Shown: positions 35,676 to 45,599 of the stretch, one piece after another | How positions within the stretch are numbered: position 1 is the stretch's first letter | Layout of the letters: every line of letters begins with the position of its first letter | Assembly: GCA_013791775.1 (NCBI GenBank) | Contig: VMTE01000018.1 | Coordinates: 62,001-126,000 of the forward strand | DNA from: Hyphomonas sp. | GTDB lineage: Bacteria > Pseudomonadota > Alphaproteobacteria > Caulobacterales > Hyphomonadaceae | DNA: 64,000 nucleotides | Direction: 5' to 3' | Notes under the pieces: generated by a model | Databases searched by the model: none | What the model saw: the letters and a program-made list of their open reading frames with translations, nothing else | Told to the model about the DNA's origin: nothing | Translations under genes and position numbers: made by a program

Positions 35676-36554
35676 TCAATTGTTAAATGTACGTGCGTCG
35701 AACGTGTCGGAACACTGGCTCGTTTCGTCGCCTGCGGCGCGGTAGCTGATGCAATAGAACCGGGCACGGGCCCCGTTCTTGAAGGTTGGGCGCCCGTGCC
35801 ACTCGTACTGGTTCCTGGTGCCGCTCCAGAGTTGCAAAATGAGACGGCTGGGCGACTGCGGAATAGAGAGATCAGACGGCTTAGTGCTGTAGGCAAGGCG
35901 GTCATCGACATACCAGCGGATGGCGTCCGGATCCCATTCGAAGGCGTAGAGATGAACCTCCTTGCTGGCATCGAAGCCGAGCGGAATATAGATCGAGCCA
36001 TGCTGCTTGCCGTCTGTAAAATAGTTCGCGTGCAGCTGGGTCAGGTCCTTTCCGAGAAACTCGATGTCGATTTCGTCGTGAGGATCACCGAACTGGCTGT
36101 GCGTATGGGTGAACATTGCAGACACCGTGCCGGAACCCGGCGCGGCCTGCATCACGACTTCGTAACGTCCGAAATGGTGGAAGCCGCGGTGCTGGTATTC
36201 GGCGCCGGCGATACTCTTGTAGGCCGTCTTCTGACGGCGCACTTCAAGTTCGATCCGGTCTTCCATGAAGTGGATCAGCTCGGCCTTCCAGGCCGGGTGG
36301 TCTGAATTGGGATAGTAGAAGTCCGACTTGTACCAAGTCTCGTCGTCATGCGCGCCGCCGAAATGCTTCACGAATGACGGCGCAAGTTCTCGCTTCGCAC
36401 GGACGAGTGACGTGGCGGCCGTCGCGATGGCCGGCGCGGGCGGAAGGGACGGGGATACGAAGGCGGCCAGGGCGCTGATGAACGCGGCCGAGATCAGGCT
36501 GAAGACGCCGATCTTCCAGACCTCATATGTCTTGGTTTTTCCGCTCGGAGCCAT
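35676..36554 (-). CDS. Glycoside hydrolase family 16 protein
   Basis: 292 residues. An N-terminal membrane span (VFSLISAAFISALAAFV) anchors or exports the enzyme. The GH16 catalytic motif DEIDIEFLG, with two Glu flanking Asp, is intact, and typical flanking sequences YHLYAFEWDPDAIRWYVDD-like (HLYAFEWDPDAIRWYVDDR) and RLILQLWSG follow. GH16 enzymes cut beta-1,3/1,4-glucans or galactans; in exopolysaccharide loci (ExoK-like) they trim the polymer to its final length. It lies between the flippase and the sugar transferase. Confidence 0.92.
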   Translation of the reverse strand: MAPSGKTKTYEVWKIGVFSLISAAFISALAAFVSPSLPPAPAIATAATSLVRAKRELAPSFVKHFGGAHDDETWYKSDFYYPNSDHPAWKAELIHFMEDRIELEVRRQKTAYKSIAGAEYQHRGFHHFGRYEVVMQAAPGSGTVSAMFTHTHSQFGDPHDEIDIEFLGKDLTQLHANYFTDGKQHGSIYIPLGFDASKEVHLYAFEWDPDAIRWYVDDRLAYSTKPSDLSIPQSPSRLILQLWSGTRNQYEWHGRPTFKNGARARFYCISYRAAGDETSQCSDTFDARTFNN

Positions 36555-36644
36555 GCGCGAGGCCTCGGTTTTGAGGGGCGGAAGGCGCCGGAACGCGTCC
36601 CTGAAGGGAGGGTTTCAGGCGGCGGGCATCGGGCCCGCCAGATC

Positions 36645-37340
36645 TTACTTCGCGCCGTCGGACACAAGAACAGCCGGCACAGTCTTGAGAATGATCATCA
36701 GATCGCCCCAGAAGGTGCGGGTCTGGACGTAACGCTTGTCGAGCTCGACGCGTTCCACATAGCCGACATTGCTCCGGCCGCTGACCTGCCAGAGACCGGT
36801 GAGACCGGGGCGAACGCTGCAATAGTGGACGAAATCATCGCCGTACTTCGAGAACTCGGAGTACTGGATCGGGCGGGGGCCGACGACCGACATGTCGCCG
36901 CGGATGATGTTCAGAAGCTGCGGGAGCTCGTCGATCGAGGTCGCGCGGATAAACTTGCCCAACTTGGTGATGCGCGGGTCGTTGGTCAGTTTCTGGGTGA
37001 GTTCCCACTCGCGTTTCGCTTCGGGGTTGCTGTCGAGCACGGCCTGCAGCTTTTCGGCGGCATTCGGCACCATCGAGCGGAGCTTGAAGCACTGGAACGC
37101 GCGGCCATTCAGGCCGTAACGCGTCTGGGCATAGAGGGCTTTCTCGCCATCCTGCAGCCGGATCGCGATACCGATCAGGATCAGCAGCGGGGCGACGAAC
37201 AGCAGCAGCAGCGACGCCGACACGACATCAAAGACGCGCTTCGCGCTGAAGTCCCCGCCATTTGGCGAGCCTTCGAAATCGTCGTCCGTGTACGTCTCGT
37301 TTGTCAGACCGCTGGTCTGATCGCCGAACCGGAAGTCCAT
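36645..37340 (-). CDS. Undecaprenyl-phosphate sugar-1-phosphate transferase
   Basis: 231 residues from MDFRFGDQTSG, chosen for GGGGA nine bases upstream. One membrane helix (VFDVVSASLLLLFVAPLLIL) then the conserved bacterial sugar transferase domain: YAQTRYGLNGRAFQCFKLRSM, RITKLGKFIRATSIDELPQ, NIIRGDMSVVGPRP and VRPGLTGLWQVSGRS. Starts repeat-unit assembly on the lipid carrier. It is the short WcaJ/PssY-like form without the N-terminal polytopic domain. Confidence 0.94.
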   Translation of the reverse strand: MDFRFGDQTSGLTNETYTDDDFEGSPNGGDFSAKRVFDVVSASLLLLFVAPLLILIGIAIRLQDGEKALYAQTRYGLNGRAFQCFKLRSMVPNAAEKLQAVLDSNPEAKREWELTQKLTNDPRITKLGKFIRATSIDELPQLLNIIRGDMSVVGPRPIQYSEFSKYGDDFVHYCSVRPGLTGLWQVSGRSNVGYVERVELDKRYVQTRTFWGDLMIILKTVPAVLVSDGAK

Positions 37341-37642
37341 AGAGGTTTCCCCTGTAAGTCTACATTGCCGCGTTTCAGGAGCGAGCTTCAAAAGGTGGCC
37401 CCACGCCGCCCGATCAAAGCTTTCCCTTGTCCTGAACTTGGCATTTGCAATTCATATACCACTGCTGCGCCTGCGAATTAAGCGAAAATTAGAAGTTTCT
37501 CCTGTGGGGGGAAGTATTCGTTAAATAATAGGCACTGCGATAACCGCAACGCAACGCGGCCGTCCAGATGTGGGATTCCGAGGGGGCGGGACGGCATGTC
37601 GCAGCCTGAAACAGCCATTTCGGGCGGCAGGGACCGCCCAGG
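37341..37642. other. Intergenic region upstream of the sugar transferase
   Basis: No gene is supported here. The stretch 37440-37530 is distinctly richer in A+T than its surroundings and probably holds the promoter for the leftward sugar transferase, but I could not place a -35/-10 pair. The terminator of the export lipoprotein gene follows at 37643-37674. Confidence 0.45.
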
Positions 37643-37674
37643 AAAAAGGCGTCGCAGTGAAAACCGCGACGCCT
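37643..37674 (-). terminator. Rho-independent terminator of the polysaccharide export gene
   Basis: Perfect nine-base stem AGGCGTCGC/GCGACGCCT with a ten-base loop, followed on the minus strand by TTTTTCC. It lies 27 bases past the stop of the Wza-like gene and separates it from the sugar transferase transcript. Confidence 0.88.
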
Positions 37675-37701
37675 CCTGGATGTTCGCCTTTGAAGGCCGG
37701 A

Positions 37702-38289
37702 TCAGAAGATCCGTTCGCCGATCCGCAGCGTGTCGCCCGGTTTCACGACGGTGCCCGGCGTAAGGTCGTAGGCAATCTCGCGGTCGGAATCGATGCTCTT
37801 GATGTGGACCACTTTCTTGTTGGCGCGGTAGGTAAACCCGCCGGCGGCGGCCACCGCGTTCTGCACCGTGATGCCGTTGGTGTATGGGTACTCACCGGGC
37901 TGGCCGACTTCACCGAGAATGTAAAACGGGCGATAATTAATCACCTCGACGCTGACGCGCGGGTTAAGGATATAGCCGTTGGCGAGGGTGGTGGTGATCG
38001 ACTGCTCGAGCATGCCGGTCGACAGGCCCAGCGCTTTCTGCTGGCCGATCAGCGGTAGTGAGATGGTGCCGGTGCCATCGACTTGGAATTCGCCGGAAAG
38101 GTCCGGATGGCCGAAGACGGTGACACGCAGCCGGTCGGCCGAGCCGAGTATGTAGGCGGTGGCAACCTGGGCTTGGGTATCGATCGTGGCTTCTCGGGCG
38201 CCGGCGGTTCCGCCGGTCGTGCCGCAGGCGGCCAGGGCGAGGGTCAGGGCTGAAAGGAGCAGGATATAAAGAGGACGAAACGCGGTCAT
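37702..38289 (-). CDS. Polysaccharide export lipoprotein (Wza/HfsD-like)
   Basis: 195 residues from MTAFRPLYILLLSALT (GGGAGA upstream); lipobox LAAC near residue 20. The Poly_export domain (YILGSADRLRVTVFGHPDLSGEFQVDGTGTI is the start; short form LRVTVFGHPDLSGEF) and a SLBB domain (FYILGEVGQPGEYPYTNG) are clear. Outer-membrane export of exopolysaccharide. Shorter than E. coli Wza (379 residues) and without the C-terminal amphipathic helix, so it belongs to the short alphaproteobacterial class that pairs with a separate outer-membrane barrel. Confidence 0.9.
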   Translation of the reverse strand: MTAFRPLYILLLSALTLALAACGTTGGTAGAREATIDTQAQVATAYILGSADRLRVTVFGHPDLSGEFQVDGTGTISLPLIGQQKALGLSTGMLEQSITTTLANGYILNPRVSVEVINYRPFYILGEVGQPGEYPYTNGITVQNAVAAAGGFTYRANKKVVHIKSIDSDREIAYDLTPGTVVKPGDTLRIGERIF

Positions 38290-38351
38290 GGTTGCGGTAT
38301 TCTCCCAAGGGTCTTTGGCGGTTTCGCCGTTCCGGGCGAAGGATAGCTGAT

Positions 38352-39290
38352 TCAAGTGCTCAGGAAAGCAACATCCGTGCCGATAAGCCGGGCGGCCGTC
38401 AGCTTTCCGGTCAGGAATGCGCCGGTATCGAGGCCGATGCGGCGTTCATCATGGTGGACCGTGTCCATCGGCGTATGGCCATGCACGACCATCTGGGCGA
38501 ACGGCGCGGCGTCGTCGAGGAACTCCTCGCGGATCCACAGCATGTCCCGCACGGTCTGTTCCTCGAGTTCGACACCCGGCCGCAGGCCTGCGTGCACGAA
38601 GAGATAGTCTTCCGCGACATGGTAGGGCTTCAGCGACTGGAAAAAGGCGAGGTGTTCCGGTGGCAGTTTCACCTGGAACTCGTTCCACACTTTCGTCCAG
38701 GCATTGCGGGCGGCTTGCATCTCGTCGTGGGAATTGAGGCTGGCGCGCTGGTTCGGCGGCTGCAGGCCGTAGGAATACAGGGTCTCGGCGCCGCCATAGC
38801 GGGCCCACTGGCTGCCGAACGAGGCTTCGCGCATGAAGCGCAGCAGCGCCTCTTCATGGTTACCCATCAGGTAAACCGGATTGAACGCGTCGGCAGCGCC
38901 GCTGGTGAAGAAGTTGATCACGTCGCGCGACTGCAGGCCGCGATCGATATAGTCGCCGAGGAAAATAATCTGCGGTTTGAAACCGTCCGGCAGGTTGGCG
39001 GCGTCTTCCGCGATCAGCTGGACCAGCCGCTCGAGCAGGTCGCGCCGGCCGTGGATGTCGCCGATGGCGTAGATGCACAGGCCGTCCGGCGCCTTCGCGC
39101 GGCGGCTCACGGGCGCGCGTACGGCCGAGCGGGCGGCGGATGCCGGATCGTGGTCATCGTCGTTTGCCGGACCGCGGCGGAATCCCTGTTCAATGCGCGC
39201 ACGCAACGCGTTCGCGGACCGGCCAATCGACTTGAGCCTGTCTCGAAGGGCCGACTGAACTCCCAATTTAGGGTAGGCCATGTTGAACAT
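38352..39290 (-). CDS. Metallophosphoesterase, Ser/Thr protein phosphatase type
   Basis: 312 residues. All phosphoesterase motifs are present: GDIHGRRDLLERL, FLGDYIDRG, YLMGNHEEALL, LFVHAGLRPG and VVHGHTPMD. The N-terminal 70 residues are basic and low in complexity. Role in the polysaccharide locus is unknown; it could act on a phosphoprotein or on a nucleotide. The start shares an identical 15-base sequence with the start of the next upstream gene (see the palindrome entry); the codon for Met4 is an alternative start. Confidence 0.9.
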   Translation of the reverse strand: MFNMAYPKLGVQSALRDRLKSIGRSANALRARIEQGFRRGPANDDDHDPASAARSAVRAPVSRRAKAPDGLCIYAIGDIHGRRDLLERLVQLIAEDAANLPDGFKPQIIFLGDYIDRGLQSRDVINFFTSGAADAFNPVYLMGNHEEALLRFMREASFGSQWARYGGAETLYSYGLQPPNQRASLNSHDEMQAARNAWTKVWNEFQVKLPPEHLAFFQSLKPYHVAEDYLFVHAGLRPGVELEEQTVRDMLWIREEFLDDAAPFAQMVVHGHTPMDTVHHDERRIGLDTGAFLTGKLTAARLIGTDVAFLST

Positions 39291-39291
39291 C
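39277..39291. promoter_or_regulatory. Palindrome over the phosphatase start codon (copy 1)
   Basis: GCCATGTTGAACATC, containing the perfect 11-base palindrome ATGTTGAACAT, overlaps the start codon. An identical 15-mer overlaps the start codon of the glycosyltransferase at 40370-40384. It could be a shared operator or translation-control site, or a chance effect of both proteins beginning MFNMA. Confidence 0.35.
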
Positions 39292-39336
39292 CCGTCCGGC
39301 GAATATTTTACAAATCTTTACACCGAAAACCAAGAT

Positions 39337-40383
39337 TCAGCGAGCAATTGCGGTATCACTGGGAAATATTGCTTCCCGGAGAAAGCCAACTGCCCAGCTT
39401 GTATGCATCGTACCCGCCGCCAGGCCCGCATACAGGCCGCAAGCCGACTTGTGCTTCCAGGCCACGTACACGGAGGCGAGCGTGAGGGTGGTCACATAAG
39501 TCAGCGGGATCAAAACGGCAGGCGGATACACCAGCGAGGCGAGCAGACCCGCCAAAGATCCTGCCACCATGGTTATCGGGAGCGCCTGGCGCATTTTGAG
39601 ACGCGACCCGTGCTTAAGAACGTTGCGGGCCCGGCCTTTGCCATAGCCGTAATACTGCTTGGCCAGCCGCGCGACGTCGCCGCGCGGGGTGTAGCGAATG
39701 CGGATCGACGCATCGAGGTAAACACGCCCGCCGGCCTTGCCGAGCCGGACGTCATACTCGGCGTCCTCGTTATGGCTGAAACTCTCGTCATAGCCGCCGA
39801 TCCGGCGGAACCAGGCAAGGTCAAACCCGGCATGGTGGCCATGATCGACCCAGCCCGAGACGTTGCCGCCGCGGTGTACGGCGCCGCCTGAGCCGAGCGG
39901 CGTATCGACGATCCAGGCATTGCCCTTTTCGAAACAGGTCTCACCCTCAGCGTCCATCGGGACCACCAGGGAGGCTGCGCCGGTGTCTGACAGCGAGCGG
40001 GCGACGTCGAGAATGAAATTCTCAGGGTAAATGGAATGGGCATCGCAGCGCAGCAGGATGCGGGCGGCGTCCGGCGCGTGGACCGTCGCAGCCAGGTTCA
40101 GTGCGGCGGATTGCAACCTTTTGAGGTTATGAATAACGCCAAGATTGGGAAATTCACCCTTCAACCGTTCGATAATGGCCACCGTATCGTCGGCGCTGCC
40201 GCCGTCAGCCACCAGAAGGGGCACCGTGCGCAGTTCTGGCGATCCCGTCATCAACGACCGGATGCAGGCCTCGATGTGGCGCGCCTCGTTCAACGCCGGA
40301 ATGACGGCGAGGATCGTGGCCGGGTCCACCTCGGACCGGGCGCGTGCGGGCATCTGATTTTCAGTCTCAGCCATGTTGAACAT
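39337..40383 (-). CDS. Family 2 glycosyltransferase (ExoA-like)
   Basis: 348 residues. GT-A fold with ILAVIPALNEARHIEACI, LLVADGGSADDTVAII, acceptor-metal region ILLRCDAHSIYP and FSHNEDAEYDVRL, then C-terminal membrane segments (LPITMVAGSLAGLLASLVYPP; LIPLTYVTTLTLASVY). Resembles succinoglycan ExoA-type enzymes that add a sugar to a lipid-linked intermediate on the inner membrane. First gene of the leftward polysaccharide run. Confidence 0.92.
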   Translation of the reverse strand: MFNMAETENQMPARARSEVDPATILAVIPALNEARHIEACIRSLMTGSPELRTVPLLVADGGSADDTVAIIERLKGEFPNLGVIHNLKRLQSAALNLAATVHAPDAARILLRCDAHSIYPENFILDVARSLSDTGAASLVVPMDAEGETCFEKGNAWIVDTPLGSGGAVHRGGNVSGWVDHGHHAGFDLAWFRRIGGYDESFSHNEDAEYDVRLGKAGGRVYLDASIRIRYTPRGDVARLAKQYYGYGKGRARNVLKHGSRLKMRQALPITMVAGSLAGLLASLVYPPAVLIPLTYVTTLTLASVYVAWKHKSACGLYAGLAAGTMHTSWAVGFLREAIFPSDTAIAR

Positions 40384-40384
40384 C
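40370..40384. promoter_or_regulatory. Palindrome over the glycosyltransferase start codon (copy 2)
   Basis: Second copy of the 15-mer GCCATGTTGAACATC described at 39277-39291, again covering the first codons of a leftward gene of the same locus. Confidence 0.35.
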
Positions 40385-40588
40385 AGGTTGCGGACTCCGG
40401 GTGTCCGGACCGTTGAGCAATATTTGTTCCAGAAGGAGATTTATTTGGCGTTCAGCTGTCTTGACAGGCGAATCCGCAATTAACCATGCCATCGGTTGCC
40501 CCCCCTACCGCTGCGGACGGGCTTGCCCGAAGCGGCGGACTCCATACTGTGTGTCCAACCAACATACAGACATACAGGGAGAGAGCAC

Positions 40589-40879
40589 ATGATCGGCGTT
40601 GTTGCAAAACTCAAGATCCAGGACGGCAAGCAGGCGGAGTTCGAACAGGTCGCCAAGGACCTGATGGCCAAGGTCAAGGCCAACGAGCCGGGGTGCCTGA
40701 CCTATCAGCTCTACAAGGCGAAGGGTTCGGCCACCGACTACATCTTCATGGAACAATATGCGTCATCAGATGCGCTGAAGTCGCACGGCCAGACCGAGTA
40801 CTTCAAGGCGGCGGGCCCGAAACTCGGCGCCGTGCTCGGCGGCGCGCCTGAGATAGCCTACTACGACATCGTCGAATAG
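40589..40879 (+). CDS. Antibiotic biosynthesis monooxygenase (ABM) domain protein
   Basis: 96 residues, the usual size. A GGGAGAG box precedes the ATG. The ABM ferredoxin-like fold is indicated by KIQDGKQAEFEQVAKDL, NEPGCLTYQLYKA and FMEQYASSDALKSH. Family members include the quinol monooxygenase YgiN and heme-degrading IsdG proteins; substrate unknown here. The acyl-CoA dehydrogenase starts 14 bases after its stop, so the two are probably co-transcribed. Confidence 0.9.
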   Translation: MIGVVAKLKIQDGKQAEFEQVAKDLMAKVKANEPGCLTYQLYKAKGSATDYIFMEQYASSDALKSHGQTEYFKAAGPKLGAVLGGAPEIAYYDIVE

Positions 40880-40893
40880 ACGGAGCCTCGGCC

Positions 40894-42117
40894 ATGGACC
40901 TCTCGCTTTCGCCGTCCGACCTCAAATTCCAGCAAGAGGTGCGCGACTGGATCGCCGCCAACTTCGATGACGACCTGCGCGCCCGCATGTCGCTGTCGAA
41001 GAACGGCTATATCGACAAGCCGAGCCAGGTGGCCTGGCAGAAGAAGCTCGCCTCGAAGGGCTGGATCGCGCCGAACTGGCCGAAGGAATATGGCGGCCCC
41101 GGTCTGTCCACCACGGAGCGCTACATCCTGCATTCCGAACTTTCGGGCGCCGGCACGCCAAACGTCGCGCCCTTTGGCGTCTCGATGGTTGCGCCGGTCA
41201 TCATGGCCTTTGGCAATGATGAACAGAAAAAGAAGCACCTGCCGCCGATCCTCGCGTCCGAACTCTGGTGGTGCCAGGGGTATTCCGAACCGGGTTCGGG
41301 CTCTGACCTTGCCTCCCTCCAGATGAGCGCCGTGCGGGACGGCGACGAGTATGTCCTCAACGGTTCGAAAATCTGGACGACGCTCGCCCAGTGGGCCGAC
41401 ATGATCTTCTGCCTCGTGCGCACCAGCAAGGAAGGCAAGCCGCAGGAAGGCATCAGTTTCATCGTCTTCCCGATGACGCTGCCGGGCATCACCGTGCGCG
41501 CGCTGCCCACGCTCGACGGCCCGGCCGAGGGCCAGCACGAGATCAACCAGGTCTTCTTCGAGAATGTCCGCGTCAGGATCAAGGACGCGCTGATCGGCAA
41601 GGAGAACGAAGGCTGGACCTACGCGAAATACCTGCTCGAGTTCGAGCGGGGCAACGCCTATGCGCCCGGCCTGCGCCACATGCTCAGCAAGACCCGCAAG
41701 ATTGCCTCGAAGGAAATCGATGGCGGCGAGCCGGTGATCCGGAACCCGGACTTCGCCCGCAAGCTGGCGATGATGGAGATGCGCATCGACGCGCTCGACG
41801 CCACCGAACGCCGCGTGTTGTCCTCGTTGTCGGCCGGGCAGAATGTCGGCCCGGAAAGCTCGATGCTCAAATGTGCCGGTTCCGAAGCCCAGCAGGCGAT
41901 CACCGAGCTGACTCTGGAAGCCGCCGGCCTGTATGCCGGGCCGTTCATGCAGGACACACTGGCCCTGGCGGGTGCCGGCGCCAATGTGGACTCGCCCACG
42001 CCGTCCTACGCCCTGACCGCCGCGCCGAGCTATTTCAATTACCGCAAGACCTCGATCTATGCGGGTTCGAACGAAATCCAGCGCAACATCATGGCGAAGG
42101 CTGTGTTGGGGCTGTAA
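40894..42117 (+). CDS. Acyl-CoA dehydrogenase
   Basis: 407 residues, full length. FAD-dependent first step of beta-oxidation type reactions. Visible: N-terminal helical domain (DLSLSPSDLKFQQEVRDWI), the FAD/substrate loop WWCQGYSEPGSGSDLASLQ, YVLNGSKIWTT and the C-terminal YAGSNEIQRNIMAKAVLGL signature. No typical catalytic Glu can be assigned by eye. The N-terminal half (WIAPNWPKEYGGPGLS) places it with ACAD enzymes used on branched, aromatic or steroid acids rather than housekeeping FadE. Confidence 0.95.
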   Translation: MDLSLSPSDLKFQQEVRDWIAANFDDDLRARMSLSKNGYIDKPSQVAWQKKLASKGWIAPNWPKEYGGPGLSTTERYILHSELSGAGTPNVAPFGVSMVAPVIMAFGNDEQKKKHLPPILASELWWCQGYSEPGSGSDLASLQMSAVRDGDEYVLNGSKIWTTLAQWADMIFCLVRTSKEGKPQEGISFIVFPMTLPGITVRALPTLDGPAEGQHEINQVFFENVRVRIKDALIGKENEGWTYAKYLLEFERGNAYAPGLRHMLSKTRKIASKEIDGGEPVIRNPDFARKLAMMEMRIDALDATERRVLSSLSAGQNVGPESSMLKCAGSEAQQAITELTLEAAGLYAGPFMQDTLALAGAGANVDSPTPSYALTAAPSYFNYRKTSIYAGSNEIQRNIMAKAVLGL

Positions 42118-42142
42118 GGCCTTGGACTGACTCCCTTTTAGG

Positions 42143-43606
42143 ATGGCCTTGATGACGACAGCGCTTGCCGACAAGCCGACCCTGTGGACGCGGCTTGCCT
42201 TTGGGCTGGGCGGGGCAGCTGAAGGCGTCAAGAACAACGGCTTCGACTATTTCCTGCTGTTCTTCTACAGCCAGATACTCGGTGTCCCGGCATCGCTGGT
42301 GTTTCTCGCGCTGATGATTGCGCTGGTCGTCGATGCCGTCTCGGACCCGGTGGTCGGATACTGGTCGGACAACATGCGGACGCGCTTCGGACGGCGCCAC
42401 CCGTTCATGTACGCGGCTGTCATTCCGGTCGGCATCACCTACTTCCTGACATGGAATCCACCGGCCGGGCTGTCGACTGATCAGCTCTTCATCTGGCTGG
42501 TCGTGTTCACGATCTCGGTGCGCCTCGCCTTCACCTTCTACGAGGCTCCGAGCCATGCGCTCGCGCCGGAACTCACGGCGGACTATGACGCGCGCACCTC
42601 GCTGATGTCGTTCCGGTACTTCTTCGCCTGGGTCGGCGGGCTGTCGATCCAGATTTTCCTGCTCTTCTTCCTGCTTCGGCCCACAGCCGCGAATCCCTCC
42701 GGTTATTTCCACCTCGAAGGCTGGCACACTTACGGCCTGGTGGCCGCGATCGTGATCTTCGCGGCGGCGGCCATTTCCACGGCCGGCACCCATGCGCGCA
42801 TTCCCTACCTCAAAGCACCGCCGCCGCAGCGCGCCCTGACGATCCGCACGGTCTTTTCCGAGATTTTCGAGACCATTTCGAATCCCTCCTTCCGGGCACT
42901 GTTCCTTGCGACACTGTTCGGCCTGATCGCCACCGGCGTTTCCGCATCGCTGAACCAGTACATCAATGGTTACTTCTGGGGCTTCACCACCACACAAACG
43001 GCCGGCCTGACCGTTGCCGTGTATATTTCTGCCATCCTTGCGCTGTTCATCGCGCCGATTGCCGGCAAAACACTCGGAAAGAAGCGCGGCGCCATCATCA
43101 TCGGCTTCTTTGCGTTCACCATTGCACCGGCACCGGTGTTTGCCCGGTTGCTCGGCTTCATGCCGCCGATCGGCAGCGAAGCACTCTATAATATCGTCCT
43201 GTGGGTCACGATCTTTGACCTCGCCCTGATCATCTCGACGCAGATGCTGATGGGCTCGATGGTCGCTGACATCGTAGAAGACAGTGAAGTCCAGACCGGG
43301 CGCCGCTCGGAGGGCGTCTTCTATGCCGGGATCAGCTTCATCCGGAAGCTCGCCCAGGCGTCCGGCGTCTTTGTGGCTTCCCTTGTGCTGATGGTCGCCG
43401 GCATCAGGGAGGGCGCGGCGCCCGACCAGGTCACACCTGACGCGCTGAATTCACTGGGATGGGGCTACGCCGTCACGCTGCTGGGGGTGTGGATGATGAT
43501 GATCCTGTGCGTCAGCCTGTACCGGATCAGCCGCGAATCACATGCAGAGAACCTTCGCACGCTGGGTGAGCGCGAGGCGGCTGCAACCGGCACGGGAGCG
43601 CCCTAA
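42143..43606 (+). CDS. MFS transporter of the GPH (sugar/cation symporter) type
   Basis: 487 residues, about 12 membrane spans. The GPH signature region is clear: LVVDAVSDPVVGYWSDN and TRFGRRHPFMYAA between spans 2 and 3, plus YEAPSHALAPELTADYDAR. MelB-like symporters carry glycosides, but many proteobacterial members have other substrates. Located 25 bases after the acyl-CoA dehydrogenase on the same strand, so it may import the carbon source for that pathway. Confidence 0.92.
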   Translation: MALMTTALADKPTLWTRLAFGLGGAAEGVKNNGFDYFLLFFYSQILGVPASLVFLALMIALVVDAVSDPVVGYWSDNMRTRFGRRHPFMYAAVIPVGITYFLTWNPPAGLSTDQLFIWLVVFTISVRLAFTFYEAPSHALAPELTADYDARTSLMSFRYFFAWVGGLSIQIFLLFFLLRPTAANPSGYFHLEGWHTYGLVAAIVIFAAAAISTAGTHARIPYLKAPPPQRALTIRTVFSEIFETISNPSFRALFLATLFGLIATGVSASLNQYINGYFWGFTTTQTAGLTVAVYISAILALFIAPIAGKTLGKKRGAIIIGFFAFTIAPAPVFARLLGFMPPIGSEALYNIVLWVTIFDLALIISTQMLMGSMVADIVEDSEVQTGRRSEGVFYAGISFIRKLAQASGVFVASLVLMVAGIREGAAPDQVTPDALNSLGWGYAVTLLGVWMMMILCVSLYRISRESHAENLRTLGEREAAATGTGAP

Positions 43607-43659
43607 CTGAAATGTCATGCATGTGCGAATTGCGCCGCATTTCGCGCCGCAATAGAGCC

Positions 43660-45084
<1,425 letters not shown>

Positions 45085-45599
45085 CCGGCTCCGCATTGCC
45101 AGCCCCTCCCTAGCCATCCCCGTACCGGGGAGGGGACAGCTCATCGTGTTGGGCGAACCGAGCTCTGCCAAGCCAAGTGACATGTCCCTTCACCGGTACG
45201 GGGAGGGTCAGGGTGGGGCGAGGCAGGCTCACGACCAGATGGTTGCGCAAGTCACCCCTTGCGCCCGCCTGTATCCCTGTCGCCACCGGGAAATCCGCGC
45301 TGCGACTCCGGCAGGTTCCGCGCCGTGGCAGTATCCGCTCGTCGCCCCCCGCATGGCATGCAGGTGGCGGGCGGGGGCGATGCCCCGGCAGCGGAGACGG
45401 GCAGGTCGCGACTGTTCGTGTTCAACTCTAACCCTCAGCACTGCGGCCCGATTCGTCTCCGCTTGCTACACGCCTCAAATCCGGAAGGGGAAACCCCTGT
45501 CCGGCTTCAGGTGCTGGCGGCGCGCAGATTTTTTTCAGGCGCCTGCATCTGTTTGCCCGCCTCAAGGCATCTCGGTTCCGAGACCTGAGAGGAGCGCCC
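45085..45599. other. Intergenic region with inverted-repeat element
   Basis: 515 bases without a supported gene. The left part holds the inverted repeat at 45103-45218. The remainder to 45599 shows no recognisable motif; reading frames crossing it are out of frame with the lipoprotein gene and have no homology. AGGAG at 45590-45594 is the ribosome site of the next gene. Confidence 0.5.
45103..45218. repeat. 36-bp imperfect inverted repeat (REP/MITE-like)
   Basis: Left arm 45103-45138 and right arm 45183-45218 are reverse complements over 36 positions with about eight mismatches. Each arm holds its own small palindrome around CCCCGTACCGG. The 44-base centre shows no gene. It sits 19 bases after the protease stop. 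A repeated intergenic palindromic element is likely; it may also act as a transcription terminator, though no U-run is present. Confidence 0.65.

Noticed and set aside
40861-42237. Antisense reading frame of 458 residues over the acyl-CoA dehydrogenase
   Set aside because: Shadow of a clearly conserved enzyme; composition shows no protein family.
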